Shown here: in pieces, positions 8,612 to 17,665 of the stretch
Layout: every line of letters starts with the position of its first letter
Position numbering within the stretch: the stretch's first letter is position 1
Origin: Pacificispira spongiicola
GTDB taxonomy: Bacteria; Pseudomonadota; Alphaproteobacteria; UBA8366; Aestuariispiraceae
NCBI RefSeq assembly: GCF_012926505.1
Contig: NZ_JABBNT010000003.1
Coordinates: 659,122-723,121 of the forward strand
Direction: 5' to 3'
Length of the DNA stretch: 64,000 bases
Notes under the pieces: model-generated
What the model saw: the letters and a program-made list of their open reading frames with translations, nothing else
Databases searched by the model: none
Told to the model about the DNA's origin: nothing
Translations under genes and position numbers: made by a program

Positions 8612-9610
8612 ATGATAGGTGGGACGAATCCGTTCCGCCTGAGCGCGTTGCTGTTCCTTCTACTGGCCGCCTGCGCCCCACGGGTTGACGGCGTCGGTCC
8701 GACTACGACCACGGCGCGGATGGAAGCGGATGCCTTCGTTACGGCGGACGGATACCGTCTGCCGTATCTGTCGGCGGTGCCGTCCGATCCGCGGGCCGTG
8801 CTGCTCGCCCTGCACGGGATGAACGATTATTCCAATGCGTTCGCGGGTTCCGCGCCGATCTGGGCGGAGGCCGGGATTGCCGTCTACGCTTATGACCAGC
8901 GCGGTTTCGGACGGACGCAGGGGCGCGGAATTTGGCATGGGACGGCGGCCCTGACCGGCGATCTGGCGACGGTTTCGTCCTTGTTGCGCGCCCGGTATCC
9001 GGGCTTGCCGCTTGTCGTGTTGGGGGAAAGCATGGGCGGCGCGGTGCTTCTGGCTGCGCAGACCGACCCGGACCTGCCGCATCCCGATCTGGATCGTGCC
9101 GTCCTGTCTGCGCCCGCGGTTTGGGGCAGGGCGTTGATGCCCTGGTGGCAGCGCGCGCCGCTGGCCTTTTTCGCCCACACCCTGCCCTGGCTGGAAATCG
9201 CGCCGCGCATCCGGCGCAAGGTTTCGGACAATATCGACATGTTGCGCGGTCTCGCCCGCGACCCGGTGATGATCCATCAAACCCGGATCGATGCGATCTA
9301 TGGATTGGTGAACCTGATGGACCGGGCCTATGAAGGCGTGCCGGACCTGGGAAAAGACACGCTGCTGCTGTTCGGATTGCAGGAAGACATCCTGCCCGAT
9401 GCCGCGTGGAAGGGGGCCGTTTCGCGCCTGACACCCGGCGCCGGATGGCGCATGGCGTTTTACGACACGGGCTATCACATGCTGACCCGCGACCTTGCCG
9501 GGGACCGGGTTATCCGGGATATCGCAAGCTTTGTCCTGACCCCGGAAAGACCGCTTCCGTCCGGTCGCGAATGGGTGTCGGACTCCCCCTTGCCCTTTGC
9601 CGTCAAATAG
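8612..9610 (+). CDS. Lipoprotein alpha/beta hydrolase (lysophospholipase, monoacylglycerol-lipase-like)
   Basis: Encodes 332 aa. Signal peptide with lipobox (FLLLAAC, Cys about residue 22), so a membrane-anchored periplasmic lipoprotein. The Hydrolase_4 (serine aminopeptidase S33) fold is shown by LALHGMNDYSNAF (oxyanion region), YDQRGFGRT and the nucleophile elbow GESMGG. A late Asp (GLQEDILPD) and His (TGYHMLTRD) complete a triad. Likely cleaves fatty acyl esters of lipids. Only 12 bp behind the ABC ATPase gene, so probably cotranscribed, hinting at envelope-lipid turnover (inference). Confidence 0.85.
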   Translation: MIGGTNPFRLSALLFLLLAACAPRVDGVGPTTTTARMEADAFVTADGYRLPYLSAVPSDPRAVLLALHGMNDYSNAFAGSAPIWAEAGIAVYAYDQRGFGRTQGRGIWHGTAALTGDLATVSSLLRARYPGLPLVVLGESMGGAVLLAAQTDPDLPHPDLDRAVLSAPAVWGRALMPWWQRAPLAFFAHTLPWLEIAPRIRRKVSDNIDMLRGLARDPVMIHQTRIDAIYGLVNLMDRAYEGVPDLGKDTLLLFGLQEDILPDAAWKGAVSRLTPGAGWRMAFYDTGYHMLTRDLAGDRVIRDIASFVLTPERPLPSGREWVSDSPLPFAVK

Positions 9611-9652
9611 GCGAACACTCCGGCTCGATTTTATGGTGTGGGAGGTCAAGAC

Positions 9653-10846
9653 ATGCGGTATTCCGACTTGAAAGAGCGCGTCGGAGGAATGAGCGGCGAA
9701 GCGTGGAAAATCCACGATCTTGCTAAGGCGCGGGCTGCCGCCGGTCACGACGTTATCATTCTGTCCGTGGGCGAGGATCGCACCGCCGTGACGCATCCGG
9801 CGCTTGTCGATGTGGCGAAACACAGCCTGGATGCCGGCAAACACCATTATGCCCCGACAATCGGTTCCGAGGATTTGCGCGCGGCCATTGCGAAACGGCA
9901 CTTCCGGACCACCGGCCAGACGGTTACGCCAGATTCCTGCTGCCTTTTTTCCGGGGCCCAGAATGCCCTGTTCTCGGTCTCTCTTGCCCTGCTGAACCCC
10001 GGCGATGAAATCATCGTGCCGGAGCCGTTCTACGCCACCTATCCCGGCGTCGCGCGTGCCGGTGGGGCGAATATGGTCACGGTCCGGACCGACCCTGAGG
10101 CCGACTTCGTTCTAGACCCCGACCGTCTTTCCGCCGCGGTGACGGATCGCACGCGGGTCATTCTGATAAATTCGCCCAACAATCCGACCGGCGCGTGCTA
10201 TCCGCGCGACGTCATGGAAGCCGTGGCGGATATTTGTAAAAAGCACGATCTGTGGCTGATTTCGGACGAGGTCTACTCCGATTTCGTCTATGACGCGGAC
10301 CATGTCGCCCCAGGCGCCTTGCCGGGAATGGCGGAGCGTACGGTGACCATCGGGTCGTTGTCCAAGTCGTACCGTATGAGCGGCTGGCGGATCGGTTGGG
10401 CTGTTTCGAACCCGGAGTTGAACGGTATTCTGGACGACCTGATTTGCTGCATGCTCTATGGCGGACCAAGCTTCGTGCAGGACGCGGCTCTCTCGGCCTT
10501 GGCCGAGCCGCCGCTGCCGGGGGTTGAGGAAGATAAGCGCGACATGCTGGAGGCCTATCACCGGAAACGCGATATGGTCATGGGCATGCTGGGCGATACG
10601 CCGGGTTTGATCTTGCGTCGTCCGTCGGCGGGCATGTTCGTCATGGTGGATATCCGGCCCACCGGACTGAGCGATTTCGAATTCGCTTTCAAGCTGCTGG
10701 AGGAAGAGGACGTCAGTGTCATGACGGGCTCAGCCTTCGGGCCCAGCGCGGTCGGTCATTTGCGCCTCGGCCTCGTGGCGCATGAGGACATGCTGGCAGA
10801 AGCTTGCCGCCGCATTGATCGCCTTGCCCGGAAATTGATGGCCTAG
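9653..10846 (+). CDS. Pyridoxal-phosphate aminotransferase, class I/II
   Basis: Encodes 397 aa. ATG 9653 is chosen because GGGAGG lies 7 nt upstream; the GTG at 9638 sits inside that ribosome-binding site. Fold-type I aminotransferase (AspC/AAT family): PNNPTGA, SDEVYSDFVYD (Asp binding the PLP nitrogen), the Schiff-base lysine in GSLSKSYRMSGWRIGW, and a C-terminal Arg in LRLGLVAHED. Substrate is not defined; aspartate, aromatic or branched substrates are possible. It is convergent with soxG and the two stop codons share the tetranucleotide CTAG (10843-10846), leaving no intergenic space. Confidence 0.88.
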   Translation: MRYSDLKERVGGMSGEAWKIHDLAKARAAAGHDVIILSVGEDRTAVTHPALVDVAKHSLDAGKHHYAPTIGSEDLRAAIAKRHFRTTGQTVTPDSCCLFSGAQNALFSVSLALLNPGDEIIVPEPFYATYPGVARAGGANMVTVRTDPEADFVLDPDRLSAAVTDRTRVILINSPNNPTGACYPRDVMEAVADICKKHDLWLISDEVYSDFVYDADHVAPGALPGMAERTVTIGSLSKSYRMSGWRIGWAVSNPELNGILDDLICCMLYGGPSFVQDAALSALAEPPLPGVEEDKRDMLEAYHRKRDMVMGMLGDTPGLILRRPSAGMFVMVDIRPTGLSDFEFAFKLLEEEDVSVMTGSAFGPSAVGHLRLGLVAHEDMLAEACRRIDRLARKLMA

Positions 10847-11415
10847 GTCAAGGTCAGGCCGAATTCCAGGCTCGATTCCGTCAGCCAGTGATGCATGTCG
10901 ACGGCATAGGACCGGGCCGCGTAAAGGTCGGCGCTGTCGTCCGTCCGGCAATGCAGGATGGCGCTGAAATGGCCTAAGAGCGTGACGATGCAATCGCCCG
11001 GCGCCATCCGGTCGACATCCACCGTCGTGCCCTTGGCCAGGAGGTCGCGCAGATTCGGCCCGGTAATACGCCAGACGGTTCGGGCATGACCCTGGTCTGT
11101 CAGCGCAGCGGCACCGCCCAAGGCGGTTTCCAACGCGGCGAGCAAGTCGCCCGCTTCCGGTTCCACGACCAGATACCGGTTCGGCCCGGTATTCAGGATG
11201 GCGCGGCCAGCCGCATCCTCGACGGCTTGCACCGGCGCGGGGACCGCCTGACCGGCGATATCCGTCAGGGCGCCCCAGGCATCGACCTGCACCATGGACA
11301 GCGGTGTGCGCAGGGACAGCGTGATTCCCGGTCCGGCGGGACCGATGGCGCCGCTGGTTCCCGCCTGCCAATGCCCGTCCAGGGCGGATCGTCGTTTCAA
11401 TACCGTATCAGTCAT
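10843..11415 (-). CDS. soxG: Sarcosine oxidase gamma subunit
   Basis: Encodes 190 aa. Small structural subunit of heterotetrameric sarcosine oxidase, with a fold related to the GcvT-like half of the alpha subunit. Recognisable by GPGITLSLRTPLSMVQVDAW, NTGPNRYLVVEP and the ending DMHHWLTESSLEFGLTLT. Last gene of soxBDAG: ATG overlaps the soxA stop by 8 nt, so translation is probably coupled. No catalytic residues are expected in this subunit. Confidence 0.9.
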   Translation of the reverse strand: MTDTVLKRRSALDGHWQAGTSGAIGPAGPGITLSLRTPLSMVQVDAWGALTDIAGQAVPAPVQAVEDAAGRAILNTGPNRYLVVEPEAGDLLAALETALGGAAALTDQGHARTVWRITGPNLRDLLAKGTTVDVDRMAPGDCIVTLLGHFSAILHCRTDDSADLYAARSYAVDMHHWLTESSLEFGLTLT

Positions 11416-14407
11416 GCAGGCGCTTTCCTTCCGGATCGACGAAGACAGGGCCGGTCACGCGGGCCTGAACCGCGATATTCTTCAGTGGATGCGTGACCAG
11501 AACGGTTTCCCCCTCCCGCGCCAGCCCGCCTTCCAACAGGGCCAGGGCGACCGGGATATTCCGTTCCGGACTGAACCCGTTGGCCGTGACATGGCCCAGC
11601 ATTTTGACGGGTGGATCGGTATGGTCGACGGATACGATCTGCGACCCGTTGGGCAGGGACGACCGCCCGTCCACCGGAACCAGCCCGACCAGCTTCTTCC
11701 GCGTCTCGCCGGTCATGCCGGGGCGGAAGGCCAGGGCCTTGCCGATGAAATCCTTCTTCTTGGACAGCATCTTGCCCAGGCCCAGATCGTCGGCGGTCGT
11801 GCGCCCGTCCAGTTCGGACCCGGCGACGTGGCCTTTCTCGATCCGCATATTGCCCAGGGCTTCCAACCCGTAGGGCACGATGTCGAATTCCCGCCCAGCC
11901 GCCATCAGGGCATCCCAGACCTGCTGGCCGTAATCGCTGGGCACCGCGATTTCGTAGGCCAGTTCACCGGAAAAGCTGATGCGGAACAGGCGGCCCGGCA
12001 CACCGTCTTTCGTCCGGCAGGGCGCGCAGGCCATGAAGGGGAAGGCCGCGTTCGAAACATCCAGATCGACGACCCGTTGCATGACCTCGCGGGCCTTCGG
12101 TCCGGCGACGGCGATGGCGGCATATTGTTCGGTGACGCTGGTTGCCTTCACCTTCAATTCCGGCCAAACGGCCTGCAGCAGAAATTCGATCTTCGCCATG
12201 ACCGGCACGGCGTTCGCCGTCGTCGTGGTGATGACGTAATGCGTCTCGCCCAGACGGGCGACCGTGCCGTCATCCAGCACCATGCCGTCTTCGCGGAGCA
12301 TCAGACCATAACGGACCTTGCCGACGGGCAGGTTGGAAAAGCCGTTGGCGTAAATCCGATTGATGAAGTCCAGCGCGTCCGGCCCTTGCAGGTCGATCTT
12401 GCCCAGGGTCGTGACGTCGCAAATCCCGACCGATCCGCGTGTTTGCCGGGTTTCGCGGATATAGGCGTCGCGCATGCTTTCGCCCGGCGTGGCGGGGTAA
12501 TGGCGCGGGCGATCCCACAGTCCTGCGGGCACCCATTCGCCGACGCGGGCGTCGTGCCAGTCATGCATCGGCGACCGGCGGCGCGGCTTATACTGCTGAC
12601 CGCGTTCGGACCCGCCCATCGCCCCGATCGAAATCGGCGTATAGGGCGGGCGGAACGTCGTCGTCCCGACCTTTTCGATCGGTTCCCCGCGCAGCGCCGC
12701 CATGATGGCAAGGCCGGTCAGGTTTGACGTCTTGCCCTGATCCGTGCCCATGCCCAGCGTCGTGTAACGCTTCAAGTGTTCGACGGAGATATAGCCTTCG
12801 CGATGCGCCAATTGGATGTCCGACGCCGCGACATCATCCTGATGATCGACGAATTTCTTCGGATGACCGCCGAACAGGCCGGGCGGCGGGTCCGGCGCCT
12901 CCCACAGGGGCGCGGTCGGCGCGAAGCGTTCGATATCGACCTGCGGAATGGCGAAGGTGCCGGTGGCGGAGAAGCCCGCCGCCTTGGCGGCTTCCAGCCC
13001 GCGGACGCTGCCTTCGGACAGGCAGCCATAGAGCGTGAAATGACCGGCGGCGGACCCGGCGGAGCGTTCCGGTCGTTTCGGAACGCCGGGCAGGAAGCAG
13101 CTCAATTCCGCGTTCCAAACGGGTTTCGCCCCGGTCTGGCTGGACAGATGGACGGACGGTTGCCAGCCGCCGGACATGGCCAGCAGATCGCAGGTGAACT
13201 CCCGCACCGTGCCGCCGGTCAAGGGCATGACGTCGACGCGCTGCAAGGTCGGGCTGCCATGCGTGTCGACCACGGCATGACCGGTCAGAACCTCAATCCC
13301 CGCATCGCGCACGGCTTGGGTTAACGCGGATTGGGCCGTGTCGCGGGAATCGACGACGGCCATGACCTGCGCGCCCGCCGCCGTCAGGTCCAGCGCGGTG
13401 CGATAGGCATCGTCGCCGCTGGTGAAGATCACCGCCCGCTTCCCGGGCAGGACGCCGAACTGGTTCAGATAGGCGCGCACGGCCCCGGCCAGCATGACGC
13501 CGGGCCGGTCGTTGTTGCCGAAGACCAGGGGCTGTTCCAGCGCACCCGTGGCGAGGACGACCTGCGCCGCGCGAATCTGCCACCAGCGTTGTCGCGGTTT
13601 ATGATCGACCGGGACGGCCAGATGGTCGGTGACGCGTTCCACACAGCCGATCATGTTGTTGTCGTAATAGCCGAAAGCCGACGTTCGGGACAGCAGCCGG
13701 ACAGTGTCACGGCTTGCCAGCGTGGCGAGGCTCTTCGCCACCCAGTCGGCGGCCGGCATGCCGTCAATGTCGTATCGATCCTGACGCAACCGCCCGCCGA
13801 ATTCGGCATGTTCGTCGATCAAGATCACCCGCGCCCCGGTCTCGCTGGCCGCCAGCGCCGCCGACAGGCCGGACGGCCCGCCGCCGACCACCAGGACGTC
13901 GCAATGGACGCTGCGCCGGGCGTAGGTGTCGGGATCGGTTTCATAGGTCGCGCTGCCCATGCCTGCCGCGCGCCGGATGACGTGTTCGAACATCATCCAC
14001 AGCCTGGTATTGGCAAAGGGACCCATGAAGGTTTTGTAATAGAATCCGGCCGGTAGGAAGCGCGCGAAGACCTGGTTCACCGCCTGCACATCGAAGGCGA
14101 GGCTGGGCCAGCGGTTTTGGCTTTCCGCGACAAGCCCGTCATACAGCTCCACCATCGTGGCGCGGGTGTTCGGTTCGCGGCGTGCGCCGCTGCGCAGGGC
14201 GACCAGGGCGTTCGGTTCTTCCGGCCCGGCAGAAAACACGCCGCGCGGCCGGTGATATTTGAAACTGCGCCCGACCAGGGACACGCCGTTCGCCAACAGG
14301 GCGGACGCCAGGGTATCGCCCTCGAACCCTTGATAGGTTTTGCCGTCGAAGGTGAAGGACAGCGGCTTGCTGCGGTCGATGCGTCCGAATCCGTCGATAC
14401 GGCTCAT
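11408..14407 (-). CDS. soxA: Sarcosine oxidase alpha subunit
   Basis: Encodes 999 aa, the usual length. Oxidises sarcosine (N-methylglycine) to glycine in the tetrameric enzyme, passing the methyl group to tetrahydrofolate. The N-terminal 2Fe-2S-like fold (GKTYQGFEGDTLASALLANG) lacks the cluster, as usual. It is followed by an FAD/NAD-binding domain with VLVVGGGPSGLSAALAASET (NAD site), and a C-terminal GcvT-like folate-binding half (from about residue 600: GEWVPAGLWDRPRHY, GICDVTTLGKIDLQGPDA, GRTTADDLGLGKMLS). Start overlaps the soxD stop as ATGA. Complete with no frameshift. Confidence 0.96.
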   Translation of the reverse strand: MSRIDGFGRIDRSKPLSFTFDGKTYQGFEGDTLASALLANGVSLVGRSFKYHRPRGVFSAGPEEPNALVALRSGARREPNTRATMVELYDGLVAESQNRWPSLAFDVQAVNQVFARFLPAGFYYKTFMGPFANTRLWMMFEHVIRRAAGMGSATYETDPDTYARRSVHCDVLVVGGGPSGLSAALAASETGARVILIDEHAEFGGRLRQDRYDIDGMPAADWVAKSLATLASRDTVRLLSRTSAFGYYDNNMIGCVERVTDHLAVPVDHKPRQRWWQIRAAQVVLATGALEQPLVFGNNDRPGVMLAGAVRAYLNQFGVLPGKRAVIFTSGDDAYRTALDLTAAGAQVMAVVDSRDTAQSALTQAVRDAGIEVLTGHAVVDTHGSPTLQRVDVMPLTGGTVREFTCDLLAMSGGWQPSVHLSSQTGAKPVWNAELSCFLPGVPKRPERSAGSAAGHFTLYGCLSEGSVRGLEAAKAAGFSATGTFAIPQVDIERFAPTAPLWEAPDPPPGLFGGHPKKFVDHQDDVAASDIQLAHREGYISVEHLKRYTTLGMGTDQGKTSNLTGLAIMAALRGEPIEKVGTTTFRPPYTPISIGAMGGSERGQQYKPRRRSPMHDWHDARVGEWVPAGLWDRPRHYPATPGESMRDAYIRETRQTRGSVGICDVTTLGKIDLQGPDALDFINRIYANGFSNLPVGKVRYGLMLREDGMVLDDGTVARLGETHYVITTTTANAVPVMAKIEFLLQAVWPELKVKATSVTEQYAAIAVAGPKAREVMQRVVDLDVSNAAFPFMACAPCRTKDGVPGRLFRISFSGELAYEIAVPSDYGQQVWDALMAAGREFDIVPYGLEALGNMRIEKGHVAGSELDGRTTADDLGLGKMLSKKKDFIGKALAFRPGMTGETRKKLVGLVPVDGRSSLPNGSQIVSVDHTDPPVKMLGHVTANGFSPERNIPVALALLEGGLAREGETVLVTHPLKNIAVQARVTGPVFVDPEGKRLHD

Positions 14408-14667
14408 TTCTGTGTCTCCGACGCGGCGCGGCAGCCGTGGATTTCATGGGTCAGCGTATCACGGTCAACCACGACCCATTGGCGGCATCCGCCGGCATGG
14501 TGCCAATATTCCCGATGCGGGCCGCGCGGATTTTCGCGCTGATAGACGGCGTCGAACCATTCCTGTTCCGACGCGCCCAGATCGGGCCATGCGATTGTGG
14601 CGTCGCCGCCATAGGTGAACTCGTTGGCGTCGCGCAGGCCGCAATGGGGGCATTTGAATTGGAACAT
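14404..14667 (-). CDS. soxD: Sarcosine oxidase delta subunit
   Basis: Encodes 87 aa. Zinc-binding small subunit: CPHCG at residues 6-10 plus a later cysteine/histidine set (HHAGGCRQW, HEIHGCR) form the Zn site known in the tetrameric enzyme. The sequence FTYGGDATIAWPD and WVVVDRDTLTHEI are family hallmarks. Its ATG (14667) is 26 bp past the left arm of the 25-bp inverted repeat that separates it from soxB; its stop overlaps the soxA start. Confidence 0.93.
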   Translation of the reverse strand: MFQFKCPHCGLRDANEFTYGGDATIAWPDLGASEQEWFDAVYQRENPRGPHREYWHHAGGCRQWVVVDRDTLTHEIHGCRAASETQK

Positions 14668-14693
14668 GGCTTACGCCCTTCTTTCTCGCGCCG

Positions 14694-14759
14694 GCCCTCT
14701 CCCCCACCCGGCCACCCAATAGCTTACGATGCCGTGGGTGGCCGGGTGGGGGAGAGGGC
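14694..14759. repeat. 25-bp perfect inverted repeat between soxB and soxD
   Basis: Arms 14694-14718 (GCCCTCTCCCCCACCCGGCC then ACCCA) and 14735-14759 are perfect reverse complements around a 16-nt loop. It looks like a mobile REP-type palindrome of the purine-strand form GGGTGGCCGGGTGGGGGAGA. The transcript of the sox operon would form a very stable stem here, able to act as a processing site, mRNA stabiliser or partial terminator separating soxB from soxDAG expression. Confidence 0.9.
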
Positions 14760-14779
14760 TGGTGCCGACCGAAAACATA

Positions 14780-16036
14780 TTAATGCGCGCCGGGGACCGG
14801 ACCGGCCCCGCGTTCATCGACCATGCGGCCCTCACGGAACCGGGCGAGGTCGAGCCCCTTGTTGATCCAATGCGGCTCGTCATGGGCGATCGTATGGGCG
14901 AAGACCCAGCCGGAGCCCGGTGTCGCCTTGAACCCGCCATAGCACCAGCCACCGTTGAGGTAGAGGCCCTGTACCGGCGTTTTGCCGATGATCGGACTGC
15001 CATCCATCGTCATGTCCATGATCCCCGCCCAATGGCGCAACAGGCGCAGGCGACCGACCGACGGGATCATGGCGCAGACTTCCTCCCCCAGATGTTCGAT
15101 CAAGGGCAGGTTCCCACGCTGGGCATAGGAGTTATAGCCGTCCAGATCGCCGCCGAAGACCAGCCCGCCCTTGTCGGACTGACTGATATAGCAATGACCC
15201 GCGCCGAAGGTGACGACCCCGTCGATGAAGGGTTTCAACGGTTCGGAGACGAAGGCCTGCAACAGATGACTTTCGATCGGCAGCGTCACCCCGGCCATGG
15301 CCATGACGTGGCTGGTATGACCGGCGACGGCGACCCCGACCTTTTCCGCGCGGATCGGCCCCCGGCTGGTTTCGACGCCCTTTACCGTGCCATTTTCGAT
15401 ATGGAAGCCGGTGACCTCGCAATTCTGGATGATGTCGACGCCCAGACGGTCGGCACCGCGCGCCAGACCCCAAGCGACCGCGTCGTGTCGCGCCGTGCCG
15501 CCGCGCGGCTGCAACAATCCGCCGACGATGGGGAAGCGGGCATTGTCGGTGAAATCCAACATTGGGGCATATTGCCGGACCTGTTCGCGGTTCAGCAGTT
15601 CCGCGTCGATCCCGTTCAGACGCATGGCGTTGCCGCGCCGGGAATAGGCATCCATTTGTGCGTCGGAATGGGCGAGGTTCAGCACACCGCGCTGGGAGAA
15701 CATGACATTGTAGTTCAGGTCGACCGACAGGCCTTCCCAGAGCTGGAGCGACTTCTCGTAAAAATGCGCGTTGTCTTCCAGCATGTAGTTGGATCTCACG
15801 ATGGTCGTGTTCCGACCCGTATTGCCGCCGCCCAGCCAGCCTTTTTCCAGCACCGCAACATTCGTGATGCCGTGTTCCTTCGCCAGATAATAGGCCGTTG
15901 CCAGTCCATGGCCGCCGCCACCGATGATGATGACGTCATAGGCCTCGCGCGGGGCCGGATCGCGCCAGGCGCGGCTCCAGTTACGCTGGCTGGTAAGGCC
16001 GCCTTTAAGAACGCTGAAGACTGAATAATGGGACAT
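14780..16036 (-). CDS. soxB: Sarcosine oxidase beta subunit
   Basis: Encodes 418 aa. Catalytic DAO-family flavoprotein of the tetramer. FAD-binding motif YDVIIIGGGGHGLATAYYLA near residue 33-52, GGGNTGRNTTIVRSNY, and QPRGGTARHDAVAWG, whose His is the covalent FMN attachment site in characterised tetrameric enzymes. First gene of soxBDAG; separated from soxD by about 110 bp holding the 25-bp inverted repeat, whereas the remaining genes overlap. The operon lacks the folate genes (glyA, folD, purU) often found next to sox. Regulation may involve choline/betaine signals; a BetI-like gene lies 4.9 kb away. Confidence 0.95.
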   Translation of the reverse strand: MSHYSVFSVLKGGLTSQRNWSRAWRDPAPREAYDVIIIGGGGHGLATAYYLAKEHGITNVAVLEKGWLGGGNTGRNTTIVRSNYMLEDNAHFYEKSLQLWEGLSVDLNYNVMFSQRGVLNLAHSDAQMDAYSRRGNAMRLNGIDAELLNREQVRQYAPMLDFTDNARFPIVGGLLQPRGGTARHDAVAWGLARGADRLGVDIIQNCEVTGFHIENGTVKGVETSRGPIRAEKVGVAVAGHTSHVMAMAGVTLPIESHLLQAFVSEPLKPFIDGVVTFGAGHCYISQSDKGGLVFGGDLDGYNSYAQRGNLPLIEHLGEEVCAMIPSVGRLRLLRHWAGIMDMTMDGSPIIGKTPVQGLYLNGGWCYGGFKATPGSGWVFAHTIAHDEPHWINKGLDLARFREGRMVDERGAGPVPGAH

Positions 16037-16038
16037 GG

Positions 16039-16098
16039 TCCGTCGGAATCCTCTCCCCCAGAGATGGTTCAGTTTTAGAGAGAGGGCGCGCCGACGGA
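16039..16098 (-). promoter_or_regulatory. Imperfect stem-loop in the soxB leader
   Basis: TCCGTCGG (16039-16046) faces CCGACGGA (16091-16098) and CCTCTC (16050-16055) faces GAGAGG (16080-16085), forming a two-part stem directly before the soxB ATG. It could fold in the 5' leader or be a decayed copy of a CCTCTCCCCCA-containing palindrome like that at 14694-14759. No function is established. Confidence 0.35.
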
Positions 16099-16150
16099 AA
16101 GGCTCATTCAGGTCATGCGGTGTTCTGTTTCCGACATGTTGAATGTCGTA

Positions 16151-16762
16151 TTACGCGGTCGGGCGTTTAAATGCCGCGCGGGCGGCCTCCGCTTCCGCGC
16201 GCAGGGCGCATCCGGTGGCGTGATCGTTGATCAGGCCCATGGCCTGCATGAAGGCGAAAATCGTGGTCGGGCCGACGAATTTCCATCCGCGTTTCTTCAG
16301 GTCCTTTGACAGGGCGATGGAGACGGGAGAGGTAGAGACCGTTTGCGGCTTCGGCAAATCGCGCGGGTCCGGTTCGAATCCCCAGAAATAGGCGGCGAGC
16401 GACCCTGTCTCGGCCACCAGTTCTTGCGCGCGTCTGGCGTTGTTCAACACGGCCTCGATCTTGCCGCGATGGCGCACGATTCCGGCATCCTGCAACAGAC
16501 GGTCGATGTCGGTTTCGTCATAGAGGGCGATCTTGTCGTAATCGAATCCGTCGAACGCGTTTCGAAAGTTTTCGCGTTTGGTCAGGATGGTCCGCCAGCT
16601 CAGGCCCGACTGAAACCCTTCCAGGCAGATCTTTTCGAACAGACGGATATCATCCCCGACCGGAAAACCCCATTCGCGGTCGTGATAGGCGAAGAATTCC
16701 GGCGCGGCGGCGCACCAGGCGCAGCGCGGACGGCCGTCGGGACCTTCAACAGTTTTTGCCAT
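16151..16762 (-). CDS. tag: DNA-3-methyladenine glycosylase I
   Basis: Encodes 203 aa from ATG 16762; an upstream TTG at 16777 overlaps the yciI stop (TTGA) and cannot be excluded. Excises 3-methyladenine from alkylated DNA in base-excision repair. Hallmarks: RCAWCAAAPEFFAYHDREWGFP at the N-terminus (zinc Cys and His), FQSGLSWRTILTKRENFR, and LINDHATGCALR near the C-terminus with the second zinc His/Cys pair. Normal length. Last gene of a tetR-yciI-tag group on the minus strand. Confidence 0.94.
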   Translation of the reverse strand: MAKTVEGPDGRPRCAWCAAAPEFFAYHDREWGFPVGDDIRLFEKICLEGFQSGLSWRTILTKRENFRNAFDGFDYDKIALYDETDIDRLLQDAGIVRHRGKIEAVLNNARRAQELVAETGSLAAYFWGFEPDPRDLPKPQTVSTSPVSIALSKDLKKRGWKFVGPTTIFAFMQAMGLINDHATGCALRAEAEAARAAFKRPTA

Positions 16763-16773
16763 CGCTTGATCTC

Positions 16774-17061
16774 TCAACGGGTCAGAAAGGCCAGGGGTGC
16801 CGCCGTCATCGACGGTGCCACTTCCAGAATTTCCGGAACGACCACGTTTTCCGCGACGAAGGGGTCGGCATTCACTCTGTCGGTTAGGTCGGCCAGTGTC
16901 GTTTTATGCGCCAGGATCGTGCCGCCCGCCGCCGGTTGCAGCGACCCGGCCAGCAGGAAGACGCCATCGTCAAATCCCTGTTTGATCCAGGCCTTGTGCC
17001 CGTCCATGAAGGATTGTGCGCGGTCCTTATCGGCGCCGAAGCGCAGGAAGACGATGAACAT
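16774..17061 (-). CDS. YciI-family protein
   Basis: Encodes 95 aa. Ferredoxin-like alpha+beta barrel of the YciI family, with the conserved His (MDGHKAWIKQ, about residue 22) and Asp/Gly pattern (LLAGSLQPAAGG, NADPFVAENVV). Members may be small dehydratase- or muconolactone-isomerase-like enzymes; the function of most is unknown. 10 bp after tetR and touching tag, so the three probably form one transcript. Confidence 0.88.
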   Translation of the reverse strand: MFIVFLRFGADKDRAQSFMDGHKAWIKQGFDDGVFLLAGSLQPAAGGTILAHKTTLADLTDRVNADPFVAENVVVPEILEVAPSMTAAPLAFLTR

Positions 17062-17071
17062 GCTGGGTCCC

Positions 17072-17653
17072 TTAGCTCAGTATTTTTGGGGCGGATAGGG
17101 CGGTCAACCAGTGCTCCATCTCGACGACCTCCCGCTCCACGAAGGCCTTGTCGCGGAAGGCGGTCGCCAGGGTCGCGACGCCCTGACTGCGGGCCAGCAG
17201 TTGCATGGCAAGGGTATCGGCATCCGCCGTGCGGCCCATCAGGGCGAATTGCCGTTTCAGCCAGTCCCGGAACAGGGTGAACAGCGCGTTTGCCTGTCCC
17301 TGCGCCGGATGGTTCAGTTTCGCCAATTCGGTCGACAGCGTCCCGATGGGGCAGCCGTAGAGCATGATCTTCGATTGGTTGACGATCAGGATGCGGATGA
17401 AGTTTCGGATGCGCGCCTCCGGCGTCGCGCCGTCGGCCTCCCACATGTCCAGCATCTCCTGCCGGTCCATCAGACGCTTCTGGATCACCGCGTCCAGAAT
17501 CTCGTCCTTGGTCTTGAAGTGGTAGGAGATATTGCCGCGCGCGATCCCCACCGCTGCCGAGATATCGGCAAAGGATGTCTGCTCGAACCCCTGCTCATAG
17601 AACAGCCGGTCGGCGGCATCGATTATCTGGTCGCGTGTTGCGTTTCGGGTCAT
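17072..17653 (-). CDS. TetR/AcrR-family regulator
   Basis: Encodes 193 aa. N-terminal HTH: IIDAADRLFYEQGFEQTSFADISAAVGIARGNISYHFKTKDEIL is typical TetR; the rest is a ligand-binding helical domain resembling the TetR_C_6/YcdC-like group (DLL-free, with NQSKIMLYGCPIGTLSTELAK). It is first in tetR-yciI-tag. The region directly upstream of its ATG contains three AAGAC/GTCTT half-sites overlapping a -35-like TTGACG, consistent with autorepression of the operon. The inducing ligand is unknown. Confidence 0.9.
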   Translation of the reverse strand: MTRNATRDQIIDAADRLFYEQGFEQTSFADISAAVGIARGNISYHFKTKDEILDAVIQKRLMDRQEMLDMWEADGATPEARIRNFIRILIVNQSKIMLYGCPIGTLSTELAKLNHPAQGQANALFTLFRDWLKRQFALMGRTADADTLAMQLLARSQGVATLATAFRDKAFVEREVVEMEHWLTALSAPKILS

Positions 17654-17665
17654 GGGGATGCCGTA

